Shown: piece after piece, positions 13,801 to 27,000 of the stretch
How positions within the stretch are numbered: position 1 is the first letter of the stretch
Layout: every line of letters starts with the position of its first letter
NCBI RefSeq assembly: GCF_028389875.1
Contig: NC_084669.1
Coordinates: forward strand, 6,471,501-6,535,500
From: Rhea pennata
Taxonomy: Eukaryota > Chordata > Aves > Rheiformes > Rheidae
Direction: 5' to 3'
Length of the DNA: 64,000 nt
Notes under the pieces: generated by a model
The model's input: only the letters and a program-made list of their open reading frames with translations
Database searches by the model: none
What the model was told of the DNA's origin: nothing
Made by a program: the position numbers and the translations under genes

Positions 13801-16000
13801 CCTCACCGCTCTGCACAAGCGCCAAAGCGGCGGGCTCTCACCCACGCCCCGCTCACGGGCTGGCCGTGCTGGCTGACGCGCGACATCTCGCCTTCAGGAG
13901 CCCCGGCACCCACCTCAGCCGGGAGGTCACCCTGGCACAACAGTCCTGGACTGGCCCCTCCTGCAGAGCGCTTCCTCAACCTGCCCTCTTCTAAAGGGGC
14001 AGGGAGGGGTCATTCCTCGTTGCCGGCTACAGCAGCAGCCCGCACTCCTCGTGCCGGCACCCCGGCCCCGCTTACGGGCAGGGCAAGCTGCTGCGGGTGA
14101 CACAGGGCTCCGCAGCGCGTGACGCTCGCCCTGCTTACAGGCTTGTCACGCTGGCCAGCCTGCCAGCAGGACAGAGAGCCCTGCCGGCACACACCTAGGC
14201 CTGGCTACAGGCAGGTCGCACCGCCCGCCGCCTCGGCGAGTGGCTTAACTCTGCCCTCCAGCAACCAGCGCCGAGCCGGGGCTCTCCCGCCGCGCAGGCG
14301 CCGGGCACCGCCGATCCCCTGCCGCACCCAGAGCTCCTCTTGCTGTCCTGGGAAGCGTAGGTTAGGTACGCTGCAGTATTAGAACATAAAGCCTAAGCAC
14401 AAGCTCGCTCGCTCACTCCCCTCCCGCCACGCACACCAACACGCGCACCCGCATGCACGCACGCACGCACGCATGCACGGCTTTCCAGGAGAGGAAGAGG
14501 AGCCGGGGCAGCCGAGATCGACGGCCCGATTCGCACCAGCACGAGGGAGGCTCCGACTTGCCCGCAGCTCGCGTGGAGGCCAGAGCCCTCACCATCACCA
14601 GGCGCCGCAGAGCTCGCCCAAAGGCAGGTGCTGCGACAGACACCCTGCTTACAGGGCCGTCACGCTGGCCGCGCTGTCGGCAAGCGGAAAGCCGCGGGGC
14701 AAGGGGCCCGCCCCTGCTTACAGGGCGCGGAAGGGGTTCCAGAGAGCTCAAGTTCCCCCTCGGGGCACGAGAGAGGGGCTCGCAGCCTCCTTACAGGCTC
14801 GGCCCTCTCCCCAGGCAGCAGAAGGAGCAACGTGGCAAAAGGCCACCGAGAAAAATCAAAGGCCCCGGCCCTGGCTACAGGGAGGGCGCCCAGCGCAAGG
14901 AAAGAAAGGGCACCACCAGTGCCAGGGGTGCCCTTATTGGACCTGAGCCCCGCTTACAGGGAGGTCCCTGTGCCCAGAGTGCCTTTCTCCTCCCTCCGCC
15001 TCCGCCTTCCGCTCTTCTGCTCCCCTTCTTCTCTTCTTGCCCGCTCTTGACTCGACGGTCCACGCGCTTCCTCTTTGCTCTCCTCCACCACCTGCTGCAA
15101 AGCCAGAGAGACCCGTGCAGCCCCCAGGCGCTGTATGCCACCACAAAGCCCCAGGGCAGCCTCGCTGCCCGACAGCCACGCACACAAGCCCGCGCACACG
15201 GACGCGCACAGGCAGCACTTGCCAGCGGAGGAAGAGGACCCAGGGCAGCCGAGAGCAGCGGCCCCATCCCCTGACCGCCCCCGGCAACCCCCCGGCAAAA
15301 CTCACCGGCAACCGCTGCCGACTCGCCCGTCTTCGGGAGAGGAGGCGCCCGGGCGCCTGACCCGCGGCTTGGGCTGCAGCGCGCCCCAGGGCGGTGCTGA
15401 AGCGGGGCTCGGAGCCTGGCACTCTGGGCACCTGGAGCTGGGCACGAGCAGCAGCGGCCACAGAGCCTTCGCGCCTGCTTACAGGCGGCTCGCGCCGCCG
15501 CGCCGACGGCAGAACCCTCGGCGCCCCGGCCAGGCCCTGAGTTACAGGGCAGCCCTGGGCCCGCCGGAGGCTCCTTCTCGCAGATCGGGGCACTCGGACC
15601 CAGGCCCCACTCACGGGGTGGTCACCCCAAGCAAGCTGCCAGCTGGGCACAAAGTCCCCGCGACCCCGGCCCTGACTACAGGCGGGTCCACACCCGGGGA
15701 GTCCAAGAGCTCGGCCGTCCCCCACAGCAACGGGAATGACTCTCCACAGCCAGGCAGCCGAGCGCAAGGGCCACGCCGAACCCTCCTTACAGGGCGGCCG
15801 CCCTCACCGCTCCGCACGAGCGCCAAAGCGGCGGGCTCTCACCCACGCCCCGCTCACGGGCTGGCCGTGCTGGCTGACGCGCGACATCTCGCCTTCAGGA
15901 GCCCCGGCACCCACCTCAGCCGGGAGGTCACCCTGGCACAACAGTCCTGGACTGGCCCCTCCTGCAGAGCGCTTCCTCAACCTGCCCTCTTCTAAAGGGG

Positions 16001-17101
16001 CAGGGAGGGGTCATTCCTCGTTGCCGGCTACAGCAGCAGCCCGCACTCCTCGTGCCGGCACCCCGGCCCTGCTTACGGGCAGGGCAAGCTGCTGCGGGTG
16101 ACACAGGGCTCCGCAGCGCGTGACGCTCGCCCTGCTTACAGGCTTGTCACGCTGGCCAGCCTGCCAGCAGGACAGAGAGCCCTGCCGGCACACACCTAGG
16201 CCTGGCTACAGGCAGGTCGCACCGCCCGCCGCCTCGGCGAGTGGCTTAACTCTGCCCTCCAGCAACCAGCGCCGAGCCGGGGCTCTCCCGCCGCGCAGGC
16301 GCCGGGCACCGCCGATCCCCTGCCGCACCCAGAGCTCCTCTTGCTGTCCTGGGAAGCGTAGGTTAGGTACGCTGCAGTATTAGAACATAAAGCCTAAGCA
16401 CAAGCTCGCTCGCTCACTCCCCTCCCGCCACGCACACCAACACGCGCACCCGCATGCACGCACGGCTTTCCAGGAGAGGAAGAGGAGCCGGGGCAGCCGA
16501 GATCGACGGCCCGATTCGCACCAGCACGAGGGAGGCTCCGACTTGCCTGCAGCTTGCGTGGAGGCCAGAGCCCTCACCATCACCAGGCGCCGCAGAGCTC
16601 GCCCAAAGGCAGGTGCTGTGACAGACACCCTGCTTACAGGGCCGTCACGCTGGCCGCGCTGTCGGCAGGCGGAAAGCCGCGGGGCAAGGGGCCCGCCCCT
16701 GCTTACAGGGCGCGGAAGGGGTTCCAGAGAGCTCAAGTTCCCCCTCAGGGCACGAGAGAGGGGCTCGCAGCCTCCTTACAGGCTCGGCCCTCTCCCCAGG
16801 CAGCAGAAGGAGCAACGTGGCAAAAGGCCACCGAGAAAAATCAAAGGCCCCGGCCCTGGCTACAGGGAGGGCGCCCAGCGCAAGGAAAGAAAGGGCACCA
16901 CCAGTGCCAGGGGTGCCCTTAGCGGACCTGAGCCCCGCTTACAGGGAGGTCCCTGTGCCCAGAGTGCCTTTCTCCTCCCTCCGCCTCCGCCTTCCGCTCT
17001 TCTGCTCCCCTTCTTCTCTTCTTGCCCGCTCTTGACTCGACGGTCCACGCGCTTCCTCTTTGCTCTCCTCCACCACCTGCTGCAAAGCCAGAGAGACCCG
17101 T
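16001..17101. repeat. Truncated terminal unit of the 2 kb macrosatellite
   Basis: This is the ninth unit. It is colinear with the others until gagagacccgt at 17091-17101 and then changes abruptly to unrelated AT-rich sequence. Apart from the contracted GCAC tract it is no more diverged than internal units. It shares several private variants with unit 5 (8001-9997), for example cctgcagcttgcgtgg and ccctcagggc. Confidence 0.95.
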
Positions 17102-17600
17102 TTAGGACCCAGATGCCATGTCTCTAAGACTACTTTATAGGCATTTTATGAGTCTTGTATTCCTGTAGCTGGTAGGCGTTCTCTCTAGTTGTCCCTGTAG
17201 CATAGTTTGTTTTTTTTTTCTTTTAGAGTTTTTTTGCACTTGAGAAAGAATAATATCGATCGAAGATATTGTAGAATATTATAGCATAAATATCTATCAG
17301 ATGGAAATTACTTTTTATCCTAGAATTTATTGGATATGCGATTTTCCATGTGTTGGATAAAGTGAGCGCTTAGAGTTTTTTTTCTCTTTCAGATTTTTTT
17401 TAATTTCTAAACAGTTTTACACTATTTCCCATTACCCTTTACATTGCTACCTTTGTTCAGGATTTAGAGCCAGTAGTATTTCACAAAATAGGAAGCCTGT
17501 CTACATTTCTTTCTAAAGTACTCATTCTTTCTCTTGCTTGAAGCTATTTTGTGTCATATGGTAACCATGTGGGTTACCATTTATTTTTCATTATCCTTTG
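17102..17600. other. AT-rich spacer between the two satellite arrays
   Basis: About 500 bp of low-GC, T-rich sequence with several short homopolymer T runs (near 17208-17220, 17228-17236, 17375-17402). No open frame, RNA gene or transposon end was recognised. It separates two arrays that share no visible monomer sequence. Confidence 0.75.
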
Positions 17601-18038
17601 CTCCCTAACTTACCTATACTTAGCTCTTCTCATTACTCCCACATTTCCTGCTTAAATGCTAGTGCTGTCTCCAACAGAACTCCAGTTCACCCAAATTTTG
17701 TCCCACTTTCTGAAATATCTCATCCTTTCCTGATGACATGTTCTGCTGCTTTCTCTGATATACCTCAGCCTTTCCCACCAAGTTCATATTGGCTGCCTTA
17801 TCCGAAATAGCTCTGCATTTCCCACCAAACCCTTCTTTGCTGCATCTTTTGAGTTCCCAGCTCAAATGTTGCCATTGCCCTCTCTAAGCCCAGTTTTCCT
17901 GCAAGAATGCTGCCATAGCCTCTCTGAGATACTTCGCTGTTTCCAGCAGGGTATCCCACTACAACCCTTTCTGATGTACCTCAGTGTTTTCCACTAACCT
18001 CTCTGTGAAATACCAAAATAATGGTACTGCCTGCTTTG
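17600..18038. repeat. Diverged left flank of the ~48 bp satellite
   Basis: Degenerate monomers are recognisable by recurring segments such as tgatatacctcagcctttcccaccaa and tgagatacttcgctgtttcca, spaced about 45-55 bp apart. They carry many substitutions relative to the core array that starts at 18039. This is the usual appearance of an array edge that no longer takes part in homogenisation. Confidence 0.8.
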
Positions 18039-21000
18039 AGGGATCTCAACGCTCTCCACCAAAGCCACGGGCAATGCACTTTCCTGAGGTACCTCGGTGT
18101 TTCCTGCTGAAACACTGCTGCTGCTTTCTCTGAGTTAACTCAACGTTTAATGCCAAAATGCTGCAACAGCCTTCTCTGAGGTACCTTACTATTTCCAAGA
18201 ATCTCCTGCTGTCCCCCCTTTATGACGTACCACAGGGGCACCCACCAACCCTCTTCTGTCCCTTCTCTACGTTACCTCAGTGCTTCTCACTAAAATGCTC
18301 TCATTCTCTTTTCTGAGGTATCTCAATACCTTCCAGCAAAGCCTCCTGCTGCCCCCTCTTTCTCAGGTACCTCAGCCTTTCCCGCCAAAACGCTGCTGCC
18401 GCCGTCTCTCAGGTGCCTCAGTGTTAACTGCCAAAATGTCGCCGTAGCCTTACCTGAGGTACTTCGCTGTTTCCACCCAAGGATCCCACTGCAACCCTTT
18501 CTCGGCTGCCTTGATGTGTCCCACCAACCTCGCAGTTAACTGACAAAATAATGGCACTGCCTGCTTTGAGGGATCCCAGTGCTTCCCACCAAAGCCCCCT
18601 GCTGCCTCAGGTACCTCAGCATTTCTTCCCAAGTCACTGCCATTGCCTCCGCTGAGGCACCTCAGGGTTTTCTGCAGCCTCCTTCCACTCCCACACCTCA
18701 GCCTGAGGTACCTCAGCCTTTCCCGCCAAAATGCTGCTGCCGCCGTCTCTCAGGTGCCTCAGTGTTAACTGCCAAAATGTCGCCGTAGCCTTACCTGAGG
18801 TACTTCGCTGTTTCCACCCAAGGATCCCACTGCAACCCTTTCTCGGCTGCCTTGATGTGTCCCACCAACCTCGCAGTTAACTGACAAAATAACAGCACTG
18901 CCTGCTTTGAGGGATCCCAGTGCTTCCCACCAAAGCCCCCTGCTGCCTCAGGTACCTCAGCATTTCTTCCCAAGTCACTGCCATTGCCTCCGCTGAGGCA
19001 CCTCAGGGTTTTCTGCAGCCTCCTTCCAATCCCACACCTCAGCCTGAGGTACCTCAGCCTTTCCCGCCAAAATGCTGCTGCCGCCGTCTCTCAGGTGCCT
19101 CAGTGTTAACTGCCAAAATGTCGCCGTAGCCTTACCTGAGGTACTTCGCTGTTTCCACCCAAGGATCCCACTGCAACCCTTTCTCGGCTGCCTTGATGTG
19201 TCCCACCAACCTCGCAGTTAACTGACAAAATAACGGCACTGCCTGCTTTGAGGGATCTCAACACTCTCCACCAAAGCCATGGGCAATGCACTTTCCTGAG
19301 GTACCTCGGTGTTTCCTGCTGAAACACTGCTGCTGCTTTCTCTGAGTTAACTCAACGTTTAATGCCAAAATGCTGCAACAGCCTTCTCTGAGGTACCTTA
19401 CTATTTCCAAGAATCTCCTGCTGTCCCCCCTTTATGACGTACCACAGGGGCTCCCGCCAACCCTCTTCTGTCCCTTCTCTACGTTACCTCAGTGCTTCTC
19501 ACTAAAATGCTCTCATTCTCTTTTCTGAGGTATCTCAATACCTTCCAGCAAAGCCTCCTGCTGCCCCCTCTTTCTCAGGTACCTCAGCCTTTCCCGCCAA
19601 AACGCTGCTGCCGCCGTCTCTCAGGTGCCTCAGTGTTAACTGCCAAAATGTCGCCGTAGCCTTACCTGAGGTACTTCGCTGTTTCCACCCAAGGATCCCA
19701 CTGCAACCCTTTCTCGGCTGCCTTGATGTGTCCCACCAACCTCGCAGTTAACTGACAAAATAACGGCACTGCCTGCTTTGAGGGATCCCAGTGCTTCCCA
19801 CCAAAGCCCCCTGCTGCCTCAGGTACCTCAGCATTTCTTCCCAAGTCACTGCCATTGCCTCCGCTGAGGCACCTCAGGGTTTTCTGCAGCCTCCTTCCAA
19901 TCCCACACCTCAGCCTGAGGTACCTCAGCCTTTCCCGCCAAAACGCTGCTGCCGCCGTCTCTCAGGTGCCTCAGTGTTAACTGCCAAAATGTCGCCGTAG
20001 CCTTACCTGAGGTACTTCGCTGTTTCCACCCAAGGATCCCACTGCAACCCTTTCTCGGCTGCCTTGATGTGTCCCACCAACCTCGCAGTTAACTGACAAA
20101 ATAACGGCACTGCCTGCTTTGAGGGATCTCAACACTCTCCACCAAAGCCACGGGCAATGCACTTTCCTGAGGTACCTCGGTGTTTCCTGCTGAAACACTG
20201 CTGCTGCTTTCTCTGAGTTAACTCAACGTTTAATGCCAAAATGCTGCAACAGCCTTCTCTGAGGTACCTTACTATTTCCAAGAATCTCCTGCTGTCCCCC
20301 CTTTATGACGTACCACAGGGGCACCCACCAACCCTCTTCTGTCCCTTCTCTACGTTACCTCAGTGCTTCTCACTAAAATGCTCTCATTCTCTTTTCTGAG
20401 GTATCTCAATACCTTCCAGCAAAGCCTCCTGCTGCCCCCTCTTTCTCAGGTACCTCAGCCTTTCCCGCCAAAACGCTGCTGCCGCCGTCTCTCAGGTGCC
20501 TCAGTGTTAACTGCCAAAATGTCGCCGTAGCCTTACCTGAGGTACTTCGCTGTTTCCACCCAAGGATCCCACTGCAACCCTTTCTCGGCTGCCTTGATGT
20601 GTCCCACCAACCTCGCAGTTAACTGACAAAATAACGGCACTGCCTGCTTTGAGGGATCCCAGTGCTTCCCACCAAAGCCCCCTGCTGCCTCAGGTACCTC
20701 AGCATTTCTTCCCAAGTCACTGCCATTGCCTCCGCTGAGGCACCTCAGGGTTTTCTGCAGCCTCCTTCCACTCCCACACCTCAGCCTGAGGTACCTCAGC
20801 CTTTCCCGCCAAAACGCTGCTGCCGCCGTCTCTCAGGTGCCTCAGTGTTAACTGCCAAAATGTCGCCGTAGCCTTACCTGAGGTACTTCGCTGTTTCCAC
20901 CCAAGGATCCCACTGCAACCCTTTCTCGGCTGCCTTGATGTGTCCCACCAACCTCGCAGTTAACTGACAAAATAACAGCACTGCCTGCTTTGAGGGATCC

Positions 21001-24000
21001 CAGTGCTTCCCACCAAAGCCCCCTGCTGCCTCAGGTACCTCAGCATTTCTTCCCAAGTCACTGCCATTGCCTCCGCTGAGGCACCTCAGGGTTTTCTGCA
21101 GCCTCCTTCCAATCCCACACCTCAGCCTGAGGTACCTCAGCCTTTCCCGCCAAAATGCTGCTGCTGCCGTCTCTCAGGTGCCTCAGTGTTAACTGCCAAA
21201 ATGTCGCCGTAGCCTTACCTGAGGTACTTCGCTGTTTCCACCCAAGGATCCCACTGCAACCCTTTCTCGGCTGCCTTGATGTGTCCCACCAACCTCGCAG
21301 TTAACTGACAAAATAACGGCACTGCCTGCTTTGAGGGATCTCAACACTCTCCACCAAAGCCACGGGCAATGCACTTTCCTGAGGTACCTCGGTGTTTCCT
21401 GCTGAAACACTGCTGCTGCTTTCTCTGAGTTAACTCAACGTTTAATGCCAAAATGCTGCAACAGCCTTCTCTGAGGTACCTTACTATTTCCAAGAATCTC
21501 CTGCTGTCCCCCCTTTATGACGTACCACAGGGGCTCCCGCCAACCCTCTTCTGTCCCTTCTCTACGTTACCTCAGTGCTTCTCACTAAAATGCTCTCATT
21601 CTCTTTTCTGAGGTATCTCAATACCTTCCAGCAAAGCCTCCTGCTGCCCCCTCTTTCTCAGGTACCTCAGCCTTTCCCGCCAAAACGCTGCTGCCGCCGT
21701 CTCTCAGGTGCCTCAGTGTTAACTGCCAAAATGTCGCCGTAGCCTTACCTGAGGTACTTCGCTGTTTCCACCCAAGGATCCCACTGCAACCCTTTCTCGG
21801 CTGCCTTGATGTGTCCCACCAACCTCGCAGTTAACTGACAAAATAACGGCACTGCCTGCTTTGAGGGATCCCAGTGCTTCCCACCAAAGCCCCCTGCTGC
21901 CTCAGGTACCTCAGCATTTCTTCCCAAGTCACTGCCATTGCCTCCGCTGAGGCACCTCAGGGTTTTCTGCAGCCTCCTTCCACTCCCACACATCAGCCTG
22001 AGGTACCTCAGCCTTTCCCGCCAAAACGCTGCTGCCGCCGTCTCTCAGGTGCCTCAGTGTTAACTGCCAAAATGTCGCCGTAGCCTTACCTGAGGTACTT
22101 CGCTGTTTCCACCCAAGGATCCCACTGCAACCCTTTCTCGGCTGCCTTGATGTGTCCCACCAACCTCGCAGTTAACTGACAAAATAACGGCACTGCCTGC
22201 TTTGAGGGATCTCAACACTCTCCACCAAAGCCACGGGCAATGCACTTTCCTGAGGTACCTCGGTGTTTCCTGCTGAAACACTGCTGCTGCTTTCTCTGAG
22301 TTAACTCAACGTTTAATGCCAAAATGCTGCAACAGCCTTCTCTGAGGTACCTTACTATTTCCAAGAATCTCCTGCTGTCCCCCCTTTATGACGTACCACA
22401 GGGGCACCCACCAACCCTCTTCTGTCCCTTCTCTACGTTACCTCAGTGCTTCTCACTAAAATGCTCTCATTCTCTTTTCTGAGGTATCTCAATACCTTCC
22501 AGCAAAGCCTCCTGCTGCCCCCTCTTTCTCAGGTACCTCAGCCTTTCCCGCCAAAACGCTGCTGCCGCCGTCTCTCAGGTGCCTCAGTGTTAACTGCCAA
22601 AATGTCGCCGTAGCCTTACCTGAGGTACTTCGCTGTTTCCACCCAAGGATCCCACTGCAACCCTTTCTCGGCTGCCTTGATGTGTCCCACCAACCTCGCA
22701 GTTAACTGACAAAATAACGGCACTGCCTGCTTTGAGGGATCCCAGTGCTTCCCACCAAAGCCCCCTGCTGCCTCAGGTACCTCAGCATTTCTTCCCAAGT
22801 CACTGCCATTGCCTCCGCTGAGGCACCTCAGGGTTTTCTGCAGCCTCCTTCCACTCCCACACCTCAGCCTGAGGTACCTCAGCCTTTCCCGCCAAAACGC
22901 TGCTGCCGCCGTCTCTCAGGTGCCTCAGTGTTAACTGCCAAAATGTCGCCGTAGCCTTACCTGAGGTACTTCGCTGTTTCCACCCAAGGATCCCACTGCA
23001 ACCCTTTCTCGGCTGCCTTGATGTGTCCCACCAACCTCGCAGTTAACTGACAAAATAACAGCACTGCCTGCTTTGAGGGATCCCAGTGCTTCCCACCAAA
23101 GCCCCCTGCTGCCTCAGGTACCTCAGCATTTCTTCCCAAGTCACTGCCATTGCCTCCGCTGAGGCACCTCAGGGTTTTCTGCAGCCTCCTTCCAATCCCA
23201 CACCTCAGCCTGAGGTACCTCAGCCTTTCCCGCCAAAATGCTGCTGCCGCCGTCTCTCAGGTGCCTCAGTGTTAACTGCCAAAATGTCGCCGTAGCCTTA
23301 CCTGAGGTACTTCGCTGTTTCCACCCAAGGATCCCACTGCAACCCTTTCTCGGCTGCCTTGATGTGTCCCACCAACCTCGCAGTTAACTGACAAAATAAC
23401 GGCACTGCCTGCTTTGAGGGATCTCAACACTCTCCACCAAAGCCACGGGCAATGCACTTTCCTGAGGTACCTCGGTGTTTCCTGCTGAAACACTGCTGCT
23501 GCTTTCTCTGAGTTAACTCAACGTTTAATGCCAAAATGCTGCAACAGCCTTCTCTGAGGTACCTTACTATTTCCAAGAATCTCCTGCTGTCCCCCCTTTA
23601 TGACGTACCACAGGGGCTCCCGCCAACCCTCTTCTGTCCCTTCTCTACGTTACCTCAGTGCTTCTCACTAAAATGCTCTCATTCTCTTTTCTGAGGTATC
23701 TCAATACCTTCCAGCAAAGCCTCCTGCTGCCCCCTCTTTCTCAGGTACCTCAGCCTTTCCCGCCAAAACGCTGCTGCCGCCGTCTCTCAGGTGCCTCAGT
23801 GTTAACTGCCAAAATGTCGCCGTAGCCTTACCTGAGGTACTTCGCTGTTTCCACCCAAGGATCCCACTGCAACCCTTTCTCGGCTGCCTTGATGTGTCCC
23901 ACCAACCTCGCAGTTAACTGACAAAATAACGGCACTGCCTGCTTTGAGGGATCCCAGTGCTTCCCACCAAAGCCCCCTGCTGCCTCAGGTACCTCAGCAT

Positions 24001-27000
24001 TTCTTCCCAAGTCACTGCCATTGCCTCCGCTGAGGCACCTCAGGGTTTTCTGCAGCCTCCTTCCACTCCCACACCTCAGCCTGAGGTACCTCAGCCTTTC
24101 CCGCCAAAACGCTGCTGCCGCCGTCTCTCAGGTGCCTCAGTGTTAACTGCCAAAATGTCGCCGTAGCCTTACCTGAGGTACTTCGCTGTTTCCACCCAAG
24201 GATCCCACTGCAACCCTTTCTCGGCTGCCTTGATGTGTCCCACCAACCTCGCAGTTAACTGACAAAATAACGGCACTGCCTGCTTTGAGGGATCTCAACG
24301 CTCTCCACCAAAGCCACGGGCAATGCACTTTCCTGAGGTACCTCGGTGTTTCCTGCTGAAACACTGCTGCTGCTTTCTCTGAGTTAACTCAACGTTTAAT
24401 GCCAAAATGCTGCAACAGCCTTCTCTGAGGTACCTTACTATTTCCAAGAATCTCCTGCTGTCCCCCCTTTATGACGTACCACAGGGGCACCCACCAACCC
24501 TCTTCTGTCCCTTCTCTACGTTACCTCAGTGCTTCTCACTAAAATGCTCTCATTCTCTTTTCTGAGGTATCTCAATACCTTCCAGCAAAGCCTCCTGCTG
24601 CCCCCTCTTTCTCAGGTACCTCAGCCTTTCCCGCCAAAACGCTGCTGCCGCCGTCTCTCAGGTGCCTCAGTGTTAACTGCCAAAATGTCGCCGTAGCCTT
24701 ACCTGAGGTACTTCGCTGTTTCCACCCAAGGATCCCACTGCAACCCTTTCTCGGCTGCCTTGATGTGTCCCACCAACCTCGCAGTTAACTGACAAAATAA
24801 CGGCACTGCCTGCTTTGAGGGATCCCAGTGCTTCCCACCAAAGCCCCCTGCTGCCTCAGGTACCTCAGCATTTCTTCCCAAGTCACTGCCATTGCCTCCG
24901 CTGAGGCACCTCAGGGTTTTCTGCAGCCTCCTTCCACTCCCACACCTCAGCCTGAGGTACCTCAGCCTTTCCCGCCAAAACGCTGCTGCCGCCGTCTCTC
25001 AGGTGCCTCAGTGTTAACTGCCAAAATGTCGCCGTAGCCTTACCTGAGGTACTTCGCTGTTTCCACCCAAGGATCCCACTGCAACCCTTTCTCGGCTGCC
25101 TTGATGTGTCCCACCAACCTCGCAGTTAACTGACAAAATAACAGCACTGCCTGCTTTGAGGGATCCCAGTGCTTCCCACCAAAGCCCCCTGCTGCCTCAG
25201 GTACCTCAGCATTTCTTCCCAAGTCACTGCCATTGCCTCCGCTGAGGCACCTCAGGGTTTTCTGCAGCCTCCTTCCAATCCCACACCTCAGCCTGAGGTA
25301 CCTCAGCCTTTCCCGCCAAAATGCTGCTGCCGCCGTCTCTCAGGTGCCTCAGTGTTAACTGCCAAAATGTCGCCGTAGCCTTACCTGAGGTACTTCGCTG
25401 TTTCCACCCAAGGATCCCACTGCAACCCTTTCTCGGCTGCCTTGATGTGTCCCACCAACCTCGCAGTTAACTGACAAAATAACGGCACTGCCTGCTTTGA
25501 GGGATCTCAACACTCTCCACCAAAGCCACGGGCAATGCACTTTCCTGAGGTACCTCGGTGTTTCCTGCTGAAACACTGCTGCTGCTTTCTCTGAGTTAAC
25601 TCAACGTTTAATGCCAAAATGCTGCAACAGCCTTCTCTGAGGTACCTTACTATTTCCAAGAATCTCCTGCTGTCCCCCCTTTATGACGTACCACAGGGGC
25701 TCCCGCCAACCCTCTTCTGTCCCTTCTCTACGTTACCTCAGTGCTTCTCACTAAAATGCTCTCATTCTCTTTTCTGAGGTATCTCAATACCTTCCAGCAA
25801 AGCCTCCTGCTGCCCCCTCTTTCTCAGGTACCTCAGCCTTTCCCGCCAAAACGCTGCTGCCGCCGTCTCTCAGGTGCCTCAGTGTTAACTGCCAAAATGT
25901 CGCCGTAGCCTTACCTGAGGTACTTCGCTGTTTCCACCCAAGGATCCCACTGCAACCCTTTCTCGGCTGCCTTGATGTGTCCCACCAACCTCGCAGTTAA
26001 CTGACAAAATAACGGCACTGCCTGCTTTGAGGGATCCCAGTGCTTCCCACCAAAGCCCCCTGCTGCCTCAGGTACCTCAGCATTTCTTCCCAAGTCACTG
26101 CCATTGCCTCCGCTGAGGCACCTCAGGGTTTTCTGCAGCCTCCTTCCACTCCCACACCTCAGCCTGAGGTACCTCAGCCTTTCCCGCCAAAACGCTGCTG
26201 CCGCCGTCTCTCAGGTGCCTCAGTGTTAACTGCCAAAATGTCGCCGTAGCCTTACCTGAGGTACTTCGCTGTTTCCACCCAAGGATCCCACTGCAACCCT
26301 TTCTCGGCTGCCTTGATGTGTCCCACCAACCTCGCAGTTAACTGACAAAATAACGGCACTGCCTGCTTTGAGGGATCTCAACGCTCTCCACCAAAGCCAC
26401 GGGCAATGCACTTTCCTGAGGTACCTCGGTGTTTCCTGCTGAAACACTGCTGCTGCTTTCTCTGAGTTAACTCAACGTTTAATGCCAAAATGCTGCAACA
26501 GCCTTCTCTGAGGTACCTTACTATTTCCAAGAATCTCCTGCTGTCCCCCCTTTATGACGTACCACAGGGGCACCCACCAACCCTCTTCTGTCCCTTCTCT
26601 ACGTTACCTCAGTGCTTCTCACTAAAATGCTCTCATTCTCTTTTCTGAGGTATCTCAATACCTTCCAGCAAAGCCTCCTGCTGCCCCCTCTTTCTCAGGT
26701 ACCTCAGCCTTTCCCGCCAAAACGCTGCTGCCGCCGTCTCTCAGGTGCCTCAGTGTTAACTGCCAAAATGTCGCCGTAGCCTTACCTGAGGTACTTCGCT
26801 GTTTCCACCCAAGGATCCCACTGCAACCCTTTCTCGGCTGCCTTGATGTGTCCCACCAACCTCGCAGTTAACTGACAAAATAACGGCACTGCCTGCTTTG
26901 AGGGATCCCAGTGCTTCCCACCAAAGCCCCCTGCTGCCTCAGGTACCTCAGCATTTCTTCCCAAGTCACTGCCATTGCCTCCGCTGAGGCACCTCAGGGT

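Larger units (their letters stand above)
1..17101. repeat. GC-rich 2.0 kb macrosatellite, 8 full units plus a truncated ninth
   Basis: Near-identical units run head to tail. Phased on the motif cagggaggggtcattcctcg, they are 1-2001, 2002-4002, 4003-5999, 6000-8000, 8001-9997, 9998-11998, 11999-13999, 14000-16000 and 16001-17101 (truncated). Unit length is 2001 or 1997 bp; the 4 bp difference comes from one repeat of a GCAC tetranucleotide tract about 450 bp into each unit. Units differ at only scattered single bases. The array is open at the left window edge, so the true copy number is unknown. It is rich in C, G and CpG. Long open frames on both strands (for example 306 codons, plus strand, 1076-1996) are explained by GC content and repetition and carry no recognisable domain. 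It resembles macrosatellites such as D4Z4 or DXZ4 only in scale and CpG content; no sequence relationship is claimed. Confidence 0.97.

Noticed and set aside
1..17101. rDNA-like or telomeric repeats
   Set aside because: No rRNA core sequence and no TTAGGG runs; ggttaggtacgc occurs singly per unit.
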